Under the pieces are notes generated by a model. It did no database searches. It had not been told where the DNA came from and was given only the letters and a program-made list of their open reading frames with translations. A stretch of 64,000 bases of DNA from Lachnospiraceae bacterium (GTDB lineage: Bacteria > Bacillota > Clostridia > Lachnospirales > Lachnospiraceae), in the NCBI GenBank assembly GCA_024681775.1, contig JAILAF010000046.1, forward strand, positions 1 through 64,000, written 5' to 3'. Shown here in pieces: positions 56,568 through 64,000 of this stretch. Position 1 is the stretch's first letter, and every line of letters begins with the position of its first letter. Position numbers and translations under genes: made by a program.

Positions 56568-58737
56568 ACCGCACCCGGAAAAACCACATACCGCTGTGAT
56601 AGCTTCTCCACTGGGTCCGCCCCACGGAGGAGCTTTCTTTTTGCCCGAAAACTGCATCCGACAGCGCATCCGTCACGGGTGCCAGGTCCACATCATATTC
56701 CCTCGCCAGATCCGTCAGCTCCTGCGGCGTCATCCCCGCTGCGCCCTCCGCCTCCGCATCCGTGGCAGCCCTGCGCAGATTCCGGTACATATAGATGAGA
56801 CGCTCCGTTCCCCGCAGATGCCTGCCCTCCCAGGCAGCCTTCAGATCTACCCGGAGATATCGCAGGATCCCGTAGAAGAAATAGGCCAGAATGCACAGTA
56901 CCACCATAGAAAAGGCACTCCGCAGATCCGGCAGGAAATACCGGATCTTCCGAAGGAGACTCACATTGTTTCGGTCCACCTCCTCCACATAGGCCGTGGG
57001 ATCCAACGCCGTCCATCCCACCAGGGGCAGATAGACCTCCGCATAGGCGTGGGAGTCGGAAGTGGTGATGAGGTACGTATCCGCGTAAGGACTTCTCTCC
57101 GGCACATACCCTTCCGCGTAACGGGCAATCAGCCCCACGCTCCTGGCCATCAGCACATAGGCCGTGGCAAAGTCCGAGCAGGTCCCTGTCTTTCCTTTCG
57201 TCAGCAGATAATCCGGGCTGTCATCGGGCGCCCGGTAATCCAGATCGTAGAGGAATCCCCCCTCCGAAAAATACTGCAACAGCCGGATGGCCTTAAGCAC
57301 TTCCTGATCCGCATCTCCCACGGCGGCCCGGGCCTCCCGGGTGATGATCTCCGTTGCCGGGGCCGACAGGCGCTGCATTTCCTCCGCATACTGCGTTGCA
57401 AGGAGCTTTTGCAGGCGGAAGCACTCCAGGGTTTCCAGGAACTCTCCCGTCCGTTCCGCCTCCCGTCCGCTTTGCTGTCGCGCCAGGATGATCTCCCGCA
57501 GGTCGCGGAACAGCGCATCCTCCTCCCCATAGCTCATGGAGCTCCCACCCGCTTCAATAAAGCCACGGGCATCCGTGTCCGGCTGGAAGGAAAGGTAATA
57601 GGTCAGATCCCTGTCCTCCTGGGGCACCTCCGTGCGGAAGGTATCCCGCACGCTCATGACAAATCCTTCCGTATCCGAGACGGAAATGTTCAGCGGTCTG
57701 GCAGCGGAAAGGTAATACCGGGGGGCAAAATTCACCGCCGTAACGGCTGCCACCCCCGTCTCCGATTCGACGCCGCGCCGGATGGCTTCCGACAATCCGG
57801 CCCCCTCCTCGGGGCGCTCACTCTTGTAGAGCCGCAGCAGCTCCCCCATCTCCCGAAGGGAGGTTCTGTCCAGCTGCTCAAAACGGGCAGCCGCATCCAC
57901 CGCATCCGACGCACCGGGCGCCGCCACCCAGCAATCCTGTTCGTAATCGTAGAGATCAAAGATCTGACGCCGCAGGTAAGAAGGCACATCTCCGGAGATC
58001 GAATAGAGCCGCCGTTCGGTTCCCTCTCTGTAAAAATCCGCATTCCCGGAACGGTCCGCCAGTCCCGAAAAATCCTCCGAGATCACGGAGGTGGTATCCC
58101 CGTACAGAAACAGACTCTGGAAGACATAGTAATAGGGCGTGGAGACACTCTTCGGCACCGCTGCACCGATGATCACGGGGATCAGAAAGGTAAAGAGGGC
58201 TGACCACAGGAGCGATGCGGGGAGCTGTCCGTCCCAGGCCCTGCAGATCACCAGCAGGACAAAGAGCGCCGCGGGCAGAATGATCCAGGGAAGCTCCGGC
58301 TTCATAATGGTCTTTACATACAGCACATAGGGCATCAGCAGCAAAAAGACCAGCATCAGCACCCGGAAACGGACAATGGCAAAATAATACACCGAGATCC
58401 CGAAGATCATGGAGACAAAAAGGATCAGCTCTCCCAGGAAAAAGACACTCTCGTCACTCTCCGTTCCGGCAGACACCAGCCATTGCCAGAACATGAGGCC
58501 TGTCTGGCCCCGTCCCAGGCTGGAGAGGATCTCACCGAAGAAGGAAGCGATGAGAAGCATCCCCAAGATCACCGGCGTCCCCGCCAGATGATGCTTTTCC
58601 GTAAAACCGCATACGAGAAACGCCAGCAGCAGCAGGAGCGCAGCAACCGGATAGACCCAGTGGAAGGGCGTGGTAACAAAAAGGATCAGCACCGTAAAAC
58701 ACAGACTGAAGGCATAGAGCCAGGAAACAGTCTTCAT
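56449..58737 (-). CDS. Transglutaminase-like membrane protein
   Basis: A 762-residue protein with six or so N-terminal membrane helices (about 5-205), an extracellular part and a transglutaminase-core domain with the triad C520 (GTCSDFA), H563 (SDSHAYAEVY) and D579 (ALDPT). One more helix follows (about 605-625), then a cytoplasmic tail. This is the TgpA-like arrangement that accompanies MoxR and DUF58. The ATG overlaps the DUF58 stop by 4 bases. The last 60 residues are unusually Arg/Ala-rich and are encoded opposite the neighbouring gene and its terminator, so the tail may be a late extension. Confidence 0.87.
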   Translation of the reverse strand: MKTVSWLYAFSLCFTVLILFVTTPFHWVYPVAALLLLLAFLVCGFTEKHHLAGTPVILGMLLIASFFGEILSSLGRGQTGLMFWQWLVSAGTESDESVFFLGELILFVSMIFGISVYYFAIVRFRVLMLVFLLLMPYVLYVKTIMKPELPWIILPAALFVLLVICRAWDGQLPASLLWSALFTFLIPVIIGAAVPKSVSTPYYYVFQSLFLYGDTTSVISEDFSGLADRSGNADFYREGTERRLYSISGDVPSYLRRQIFDLYDYEQDCWVAAPGASDAVDAAARFEQLDRTSLREMGELLRLYKSERPEEGAGLSEAIRRGVESETGVAAVTAVNFAPRYYLSAARPLNISVSDTEGFVMSVRDTFRTEVPQEDRDLTYYLSFQPDTDARGFIEAGGSSMSYGEEDALFRDLREIILARQQSGREAERTGEFLETLECFRLQKLLATQYAEEMQRLSAPATEIITREARAAVGDADQEVLKAIRLLQYFSEGGFLYDLDYRAPDDSPDYLLTKGKTGTCSDFATAYVLMARSVGLIARYAEGYVPERSPYADTYLITTSDSHAYAEVYLPLVGWTALDPTAYVEEVDRNNVSLLRKIRYFLPDLRSAFSMVVLCILAYFFYGILRYLRVDLKAAWEGRHLRGTERLIYMYRNLRRAATDAEAEGAAGMTPQELTDLAREYDVDLAPVTDALSDAVFGQKESSSVGRTQWRSYHSGMWFFRVRFRGAYRRRCKAAERRSREYNNAARKAPEGSKAPAPEERD
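56601..56634 (+). terminator. Terminator of the small membrane protein, inside the transglutaminase gene
   Basis: Stem AGCTTCTCC with GGAGGAGCT (one G-U pair), with an inner TGGG/CCCA pairing, followed by TTCTTTTTG on the plus strand. It lies antisense to codons about 701-712 of the transglutaminase gene. Confidence 0.65.
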
Positions 58738-60014
58738 GATAACTGCCCCCTTTCTCCGGTGGATTCATAGAAAACATCCGCCGAAATGCCCATTTTTTTC
58801 ACATGCTCCCGGATGGCCGCCATCTGTTCCTGCTTCGGAGAGATGGCAAGGACCAGCAATGTCCCTGCGGAAAGAAGGGACAGACCGGGGGCAGGATCAA
58901 AGCCCTTCCCCGATACGGCATCGTCCCCCTGAAAACCGGACAACGCTTCCTGCAAAATCCCCAGATCCGAAGGCTCCCGGACCGTCATGCGCACCCACTC
59001 ACAGTCCTTCCCCCTGCTTACGGGGAAGATCACATCCGCCGCCTGGTCCTTTGACAGGAAGAGGGCGCACAAACGAAGTGCCCGCTCCAGCAGAGCCGTG
59101 CGCAGCGTATAGTCCGATTCCATGGACTTTTCCTGAAACAGTCCGATGAGTCCCGGGGCTTTCGGGCCGTAGGAAGGCAGGCTTCCCAGCAGCAGGATCT
59201 GCGCCCCCATGGTCACTCTGGGCTCATCGATCCGGACCAGCAGTTCATCCGTCCGCGCGGAGAGCTTGGAATGCACCTTTTTCAGGGAATCTCCCGGCTC
59301 GTAGGGCCGCGTCTCCACCCCGGGATAGCCGCCCATCATCCCCGCTCTGGGAGAGATCTGCACATCGTTATCGCCGGATGCGTTTTTGACCGCGCTCTCC
59401 AGAAGTTCCTCCAGCTCCCGGTCCGCCTGGGGCCTTTCGTCCAGCTCCGGCAGGACCCGGAAGGAAAGACACTCCGCCACCGGCACCCGGATCCCATCGA
59501 AGAGCCGGAAAAAGTCCCGGACCACCACGGCATCGATGCCGCAGGGAATGCTCCCCGCTTCCGGAATGGTGCAGGACAGGGTGATGGTTTTTTTCTCAAG
59601 GGGCCTTAAGCAAAACGGCTCCTCCGCCCCTTCCGTATCCCACACATTCCCCCAGGCATATTCCAGGGTGATGGGCGCACTGAAAAATGGGAGCCGGTTG
59701 GTGAAAAGGACCCTGCAGGTCAGCTTCTCCCCCTTCGCTCCCATTTCCGTAACCATCTCCTGCCGGATCAGGATCTTCCGCGCTGTCAGGGTCCGCAGGA
59801 CAAAGGCCAGGTCCATGGTCCCGCCAAAAGCGAGTACAAAAAACAGACCTACGCGGATGTCGCAGATCAGCAAAAAAAGCGCGATGAGCATACCGGAAAA
59901 AAGCAGCTCCAGAAAAAAGCGAAGACCTCTGTCCGGAGCCGGAACCGCATTGCTCAGACCGGATTCGTGATGTAGGTCAGGATCTCCCTGATGGCGTTTT
60001 CTCCGTTTCCCCAT
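58734..60014 (-). CDS. DUF58 domain protein (MoxR-associated)
   Basis: About 426 residues. Two membrane helices (about residues 33-70 of this reading) are followed by a long beta-rich region and the DUF58 core, seen at GGYPGVETRPYEPGDSLKKVHSKLSART, cited here in part: RPYEPGD and IHWKLSA-like VHSKLSA. The VWA-like fold is typical. It pairs with a MoxR ATPase and a transglutaminase, a common three-gene unit of unclear function in envelope or protein-complex assembly. The start is uncertain: an ATG at 60014 overlaps moxR by 61 bases, and no ATG, GTG or TTG lies between there and the first helix. Confidence 0.82.
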   Translation of the reverse strand: MGKRRKRHQGDPDLHHESGLSNAVPAPDRGLRFFLELLFSGMLIALFLLICDIRVGLFFVLAFGGTMDLAFVLRTLTARKILIRQEMVTEMGAKGEKLTCRVLFTNRLPFFSAPITLEYAWGNVWDTEGAEEPFCLRPLEKKTITLSCTIPEAGSIPCGIDAVVVRDFFRLFDGIRVPVAECLSFRVLPELDERPQADRELEELLESAVKNASGDNDVQISPRAGMMGGYPGVETRPYEPGDSLKKVHSKLSARTDELLVRIDEPRVTMGAQILLLGSLPSYGPKAPGLIGLFQEKSMESDYTLRTALLERALRLCALFLSKDQAADVIFPVSRGKDCEWVRMTVREPSDLGILQEALSGFQGDDAVSGKGFDPAPGLSLLSAGTLLVLAISPKQEQMAAIREHVKKMGISADVFYESTGERGQLS

Positions 60015-60871
60015 TTTGTTCTGCCCCCGGGCGCCAGAATCAGTCTGTGGCCCCATACATAGGGAGCCAGGTCCTTGACCCTGTCCGGTGTCACATATTC
60101 CTCTCCGGCAAGATAAGCTGCCGCTCTGGCGGCTTTCTGCATGGCAAGGCACCCTCTGGGACTGATGCCCAGCCGGATTCCCTCCACCTTACGGCTCTCC
60201 TCCGCCAATGCGATGATATATCTGCGCACCGCGTCCGACATGTGCAGTTCGGACGCTGCCTTTTGCATGGCCACCAGCTCCTCCACCGTCATGACCTGCT
60301 CTACGGGAGCGGATTCCAGTGCTCCCTCCTGCTCCAGGATCCGCACCGAGTCCTCGGTGCCGGGATATCCCACGGAGAGTTTCATCAGGAACCGGTCCAG
60401 CTGCGCTTCCGGCAGGGGATAGGTCCCGTAGGTCTCCACCGGATTCTGGGTGGCGATGACCATAAAGGGCTGCTCCAAGGGATAGCGCACCCCGTCCACG
60501 GACACCTGACCCTCTTCCATGGCTTCCAGCAATGCGGACTGGGTCTTGGGAGAACAGCGGTTGATCTCATCCGCCAGCAGGAAATTGCCGAAGACCACAC
60601 CCCGTCTGAACTCCATGGTACCCTCCTGCCGGTTCCAGAAGGTGTATCCCGCGATGTCCGAAGGCATTACGTCCGGCGTCATCTGGATTCGGTGAAAGCT
60701 GCCGCCAACGGAGCCTGCCATGGCGGATGCCAGCTTGGTCTTGCCCACGCCGGGGACGTCCTCCAGGAGGAGATGTCCGCCTGCCAGCATGGCCGTAACC
60801 GCCAGCTCCACCGTCATCGGTTTCCCGATGATATGCTTTCCGATATTGGTCGTTAAGGCACTGATGTTCAT
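59954..60871 (-). CDS. MoxR-family AAA+ ATPase
   Basis: A 305-residue AAA+ chaperone-like ATPase. Walker A is DVPGVGKTK (about residues 38-46), Walker B LLADEINR, sensor 1 ATQNPVE, and the C-terminal helical lid has SPRGCLAMQKAARA and VTPDRVKDLAPYV. It is first in the operon MoxR-DUF58-transglutaminase and likely remodels or activates a partner carrying a VWA-type fold. AGGAAAG lies 6 bases before the ATG. Confidence 0.95.
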   Translation of the reverse strand: MNISALTTNIGKHIIGKPMTVELAVTAMLAGGHLLLEDVPGVGKTKLASAMAGSVGGSFHRIQMTPDVMPSDIAGYTFWNRQEGTMEFRRGVVFGNFLLADEINRCSPKTQSALLEAMEEGQVSVDGVRYPLEQPFMVIATQNPVETYGTYPLPEAQLDRFLMKLSVGYPGTEDSVRILEQEGALESAPVEQVMTVEELVAMQKAASELHMSDAVRRYIIALAEESRKVEGIRLGISPRGCLAMQKAARAAAYLAGEEYVTPDRVKDLAPYVWGHRLILAPGGRTKWGNGENAIREILTYITNPV

Positions 60872-60952
60872 GCTCTTTCCTCACTTCTTTGCGAGCGTTC
60901 CCGCGCGCACAATTTTATAGTAGCAAAACCCATGAAAAATATCTATTTTTTC

Positions 60953-60982
60953 TTTTCAAAATCGGGGACGGAAAGTTATAAT
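60953..60982 (+). promoter_or_regulatory. Promoter of mgtE
   Basis: Plus strand TTTTCA (60953-60958) and TATAAT (60977-60982) with an 18-base spacer. The leader of about 90 bases has no M-box (Mg2+ riboswitch) that I can recognise. Confidence 0.55.
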
Positions 60983-61078
60983 AATACAGTCGGCCAACGC
61001 CTTCGCATTCCGGGAGAACCGCTCACCTCAAAAGCGGCAAAACCAGCGAAAATCAGCGGGCTGCAAGGAGGTTACGAA

Positions 61079-62491
61079 ATGGAAGAAAACCAGGTCAGAG
61101 ATTTTCAGGAAAATTTTGTACAGGAAATACTGGAAACACTGCGAAGTAACCTCCCGGCGGAAGAACTGATCGATCGCCTCAGCGATTACCACGAGAATGA
61201 TATCGCTTCCGCATTTGAGGAACTGACGCCGGAGGAGCGCTCCGCCCTGTATCCCATCCTGGGTGCGGAACGGATCTCCGAGATCTTCTCCTATCTGGAG
61301 GATCCCCACGAGCTCTTAAAAGAGCTGTCCCTGGACAAGGCGGCCAAGATCATCGAGAACATGGATTCCGATGATGCGGCCGACATCCTGGAGGACATGG
61401 ATGAGGATGCGCAGGCCCGTCTGGTGGAAATGATGGACGAGGAAGCGGCCCACGACATCCAGGTCATCCAGTCCTACGAAGAGGATGAAGTGGGTAGCCT
61501 CATGACCACCAACTTCATTGAGATCACCAATGACCTCTCCGTCCGTCAGGCCATGCGGGAACTGGTGTCCCAGGCAGGGAAAAATGACAATATCTCCACC
61601 ATTTACGTCAGCGACCGGGATGGGAATTTCTACGGTGCCATCGATCTGAAGGATCTGATCATCGCCAGGGACTACACGGATCTGGATTCCCTGATCTCCA
61701 CCTCCTATCCGTATTTCCATGCCACGGACAAGATCTCCGATTGCATCGAACGAATGAAAGACTACGCCGAGGACTCTCTCCCGGTGCTGGATGAAAACAA
61801 TCACATTCTCGGGATCCTCACGGCCCAGGATCTGGTGGAGGTCGTGGACGACGAGATGGGTGAGGACTATGCGAAGTTCGCAGGTCTGACCGAAGAGGAG
61901 GAAGTGGACGAGAGCCTCGGAGAAAGCTTGAAAAAGCGCCTTCCCTGGCTGTTCATACTGCTGTTTTTGGGCATGGGCATCTCCTCCGTGGTAGGCATTT
62001 TCGAAGCCGTGGTGGCGGTGCTACCCATTGTCATGGCTTTCCAGTCCCTGATCCTGGACATGGCCGGAAATGTGGGGACCCAGAGCCTGGCAGTCACCAT
62101 CCGCGTGCTGATGGACGAGGAGGTAAAGCCCGGACACAAGGCGTTCCTGGTCCTCAAGGAGATGCGGGTAGGCTTCTTTAATGGCCTGATCCTGGGGATC
62201 CTGACCGCCGTCTTTGTGGGCTTTTACGTGCACCTCATCAAGGGCGTTCCCCTAAATTACGCCTTTCTCATCTCCGCCTGCGTGGGCTTCTCCATGCTGA
62301 TCGCCATGGTGATCTCCAGCCTGGTGGGAACGGTGGTGCCCATCTTCTTCCACAGACTGCATGTGGATCCGGCTGTGGCTTCCGGTCCCCTGATCACCAC
62401 GGTAAACGACCTGGTGGCTGTGGTAACTTACTATGGCATCTCCTGGATCCTGCTGATCAATCTCATGGATCTGCCCGCGGTACTCGGCTGA
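61079..62491 (+). CDS. mgtE: Magnesium transporter MgtE
   Basis: A 470-residue Mg2+ channel. The N-terminal acidic superhelical domain (about 1-130) contains repeated acidic helices such as DAADILEDMDEDAQARL; two CBS domains follow (about 135-255; SLMTTNFIEI and LPVLDENNHILGILT); five membrane helices come last, with the conserved GNVGTQSLA and the pore motif VNDLVAVVTYYG. The N and CBS domains sense Mg2+ and close the channel. AAGGAGG lies 7 bases before this ATG; the longer frame lacks support. Confidence 0.96.
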   Translation: MEENQVRDFQENFVQEILETLRSNLPAEELIDRLSDYHENDIASAFEELTPEERSALYPILGAERISEIFSYLEDPHELLKELSLDKAAKIIENMDSDDAADILEDMDEDAQARLVEMMDEEAAHDIQVIQSYEEDEVGSLMTTNFIEITNDLSVRQAMRELVSQAGKNDNISTIYVSDRDGNFYGAIDLKDLIIARDYTDLDSLISTSYPYFHATDKISDCIERMKDYAEDSLPVLDENNHILGILTAQDLVEVVDDEMGEDYAKFAGLTEEEEVDESLGESLKKRLPWLFILLFLGMGISSVVGIFEAVVAVLPIVMAFQSLILDMAGNVGTQSLAVTIRVLMDEEVKPGHKAFLVLKEMRVGFFNGLILGILTAVFVGFYVHLIKGVPLNYAFLISACVGFSMLIAMVISSLVGTVVPIFFHRLHVDPAVASGPLITTVNDLVAVVTYYGISWILLINLMDLPAVLG

Positions 62492-62562
62492 CCGGGGAAG
62501 GGCGGAAAAGCCGGATCCGAAAAGCGTCGCGCTTCCGGCTGCATCATACACATGCGCATTAC

Positions 62563-62602
62563 AAAAGGACAGACCCTTTTCTTCCAAAGGGCCTGTCCTT
62601 TT
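62563..62602. terminator. Bidirectional terminator between mgtE and folC
   Basis: Near-perfect 17-bp stem: AAAAGGACAG and complement, then CCCTTT/AAAGGG with one mismatch. T-runs lie on both strands. It touches the folC stop codon at 62602. Confidence 0.88.
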
Positions 62603-63933
62603 CATATCTCCTCTTTCGCGCAAAACGTCTCCCGCACCCTTGGCAGGAAGGAGGTGGTCCCCAGGCAGATCAGCGGAAGGCGCTTTTCCGCAGCGAGCAC
62701 GCGGGCCTGCCGAAGCGCCTCCCCGCAATCCGGGATCCAGCGGGCGCTGATCCCCGCTTCCGCAAGGGTCTCCACCTGGCGCTCCGCAAAATGATAATGG
62801 GGATTCCCGGAATCCGTGAGGATCATCTCCGATGACAAAGGCGCCATGACCCGGGCCACCCCGGCATAATCCTTATCCGCAGGGATGCACAGGAGAAAAA
62901 TGCCGTTGCCATGCCAAAGCCTTTGCAGTTCCGGCAGGAGCTGCCGCGCGCTGCGCTCATGAATGCAGGCGTCCAGCAAAACGAAAGGATCCGCGGACAG
63001 GATCTCCATCCGTCCCGGGCGCCGCACTTTTGCAAGCGCAGAGAGCACCTCCGGGAGCCTTTCCGCAAACTGCTCCGGGCCCACCTCGTCCATGGCTGCA
63101 GCCATTGCCAGCGCCGCATTCTCCGCCTGAAAAGCCCCCAGCATGGGAAGGCGCACTTCCGGGATCTCAAAGCTTCCGATCCGGACGCGGAACCGCAGTC
63201 CCTCCGGGCAGGAGCATACCTCCTCCGCAGCAAAATCTCTGCCGCAGACTTTCAATGGCACCTGCAGCGCGTCTGCCCGCGCCTGCAGGATCTCCAGCAC
63301 TTCCGGCACCTGATCGGCCGTATAGGCGCATGTGACATCTTCCGTGATCACTGCAGCCTTGTCCCTTGCGATATCCGCCAAGGTCGGCCCCAGTTCCCGG
63401 AGATGCTCCGGGAAAACCGGGCAGATCACGGCTCTGTTGTGGAGCACATTGTTCACATCGTCGTAAGCCGCGCCCTTGCCGCACTCCAGCACCCGGTAGG
63501 AAACCCCCTCCCGGGCAAACCAGTCCAGGGCCATCAGCGTCTGGATCCCCATGGGGCTGATGCACACTCCGGGAGGAAGCACTGTACCGATCCTGTCCAG
63601 GGCAGGCTTTATCCCCTCCACGGCTGCCGTAAAGTCCTCATCGGAAATCTCTCTCCCGTCCACCGTAAATCGCTCGTTAAAGCGCTCCAGGTGGGGACTG
63701 GTCATGCATCCCGTCCTGCCAAAGACGCCCAGCACTGCGGAGAGCATCACGGCTGTGGAGCCCTTCCCCTTGCTTCCCGTGATGACAGTGGCAGGAAGGC
63801 TCTCCCGTTTCCGGATCTCTCCGAAGGTCAGGTCGGGCCTGCGTTTTTCCCGGTCCGGCGCCTGCGCATCCAAATAGGGCTGTGCCCTCAGGAAAGATGC
63901 ATAGATATAATCTTCCGCTTCATGCCTGTTCAC
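62602..63933 (-). CDS. folC: Folylpolyglutamate synthase/dihydrofolate synthase-type Mur ligase
   Basis: A 443-residue ligase that adds glutamate to folates. The P-loop is ITGSKGKGSTAVML (about residues 51-64), followed by TSPHLERFNERF, the FPEHLRELGPTLADIARDKA block (equivalent to the DHxxxLGxTxxxIAxEKA motif of FolC, with Glu-His in place of Asp-His), LGAFQAENAALA and DACIHERS. Two family positions are altered: Pro-Glu-His for Asp-His, and Asp-Ala-Cys-Ile-His where DGAHN is typical. This suggests a divergent FolC-like enzyme. The GTG start overlaps the upstream stop by 4 bases. Confidence 0.82.
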   Translation of the reverse strand: MNRHEAEDYIYASFLRAQPYLDAQAPDREKRRPDLTFGEIRKRESLPATVITGSKGKGSTAVMLSAVLGVFGRTGCMTSPHLERFNERFTVDGREISDEDFTAAVEGIKPALDRIGTVLPPGVCISPMGIQTLMALDWFAREGVSYRVLECGKGAAYDDVNNVLHNRAVICPVFPEHLRELGPTLADIARDKAAVITEDVTCAYTADQVPEVLEILQARADALQVPLKVCGRDFAAEEVCSCPEGLRFRVRIGSFEIPEVRLPMLGAFQAENAALAMAAAMDEVGPEQFAERLPEVLSALAKVRRPGRMEILSADPFVLLDACIHERSARQLLPELQRLWHGNGIFLLCIPADKDYAGVARVMAPLSSEMILTDSGNPHYHFAERQVETLAEAGISARWIPDCGEALRQARVLAAEKRLPLICLGTTSFLPRVRETFCAKEEI

Positions 63934-64000
63934 TTCACATCCCCCAGGACCGTGTCCATCATGAGACCTGCAATGTTGACATCCGTGGCTTTTTCCATTC
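63930..64000 (-). CDS. 3' end of a gene cut by the window edge
   Basis: The last 23 or so codons of a minus-strand gene ending DVNIAGLMMDTVLGDVK and stopping 4 bases into folC (GTGA overlap), so it is co-transcribed with folC. Too little is visible to name it. Confidence 0.6.
   Translation of the reverse strand, partial: MEKATDVNIAGLMMDTVLGDVK

Noticed and set aside
60872..61078. M-box magnesium riboswitch before mgtE
   Set aside because: The leader after the predicted start is only about 90 bases and lacks the conserved M-box helices and sequence blocks.

Overview
The window looks like chromosomal DNA of a high-GC (roughly 57% by eye) anaerobic member of the Clostridia, most likely family Lachnospiraceae. 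The support is gene content and order: an era-recO-glyS string, scpA-scpB, aroE-aroK-aroQ-efp, a biotin-dependent Na+-pump decarboxylase operon, a giant 2-hydroxyacyl-CoA dehydratase activase, an [FeFe]-hydrogenase-like protein, flavodoxin, NADP-type glutamate dehydrogenase, and DUF4349, DUF5688 and YqeG proteins. Species assignment is not possible from the sequence alone. No rRNA, insertion sequence, prophage or CRISPR array was seen. One tRNA (Arg, CCG) is present. Most genes lie on the minus strand.

Layout. 1-5.4 kb: a five-gene operon for a Na+-translocating decarboxylase that carries both an acyl-CoA (MmdA type) and an oxo-acid (OadA type) carboxyltransferase. 5.4-9.2 kb: GH5 glycosidase, scpB, scpA, a phosphoesterase and rpsU. 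9.3-18 kb: a chemoreceptor, alaS, glyS, a lipoprotein, recO and era. 18-24.3 kb: a DUF4349 lipoprotein, then a compact operon of rhomboid-like pseudoprotease, degenerate sigma-like protein, unknown protein and M16 peptidase. 24.4-30.5 kb: an [FeFe]-hydrogenase-like gene with a Rex-type operator over its predicted start site, divergent from the giant activase. 30.6-38.5 kb: flavodoxin, a Pr6Pr membrane protein, KDG kinase, asnA, metA, ligA, an rRNA pseudouridine synthase and RNase H. 38.5-49.5 kb: carB, an AI-2E-family permease, an HD-GYP protein, a GT-C glycosyltransferase with a UGM-like flavoprotein, and gdhA. 49.6-56 kb: an SH3 protein, tRNA-Arg, DUF5688, efp, aroQ, aroK, aroE, yqeG and a secreted anchored protein. 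56-64 kb: a small membrane protein that overlaps a transglutaminase tail to tail, the MoxR-DUF58-transglutaminase operon, mgtE, folC and the end of a further gene.

How the genes fit together. The left operon, the hydrogenase, the activase, flavodoxin and gdhA describe a fermentative, redox-balancing metabolism that conserves energy as a Na+ gradient. The remainder is largely housekeeping. The best candidate for an undescribed system is the operon at 19.2-24.3 kb. It couples a catalytically dead rhomboid bearing a zinc ribbon, a sigma-like protein without promoter-recognition regions, and an unknown 143-residue protein, with an M16 protease gene downstream. The clearest regulatory signal is the Rex-like site in front of the hydrogenase.
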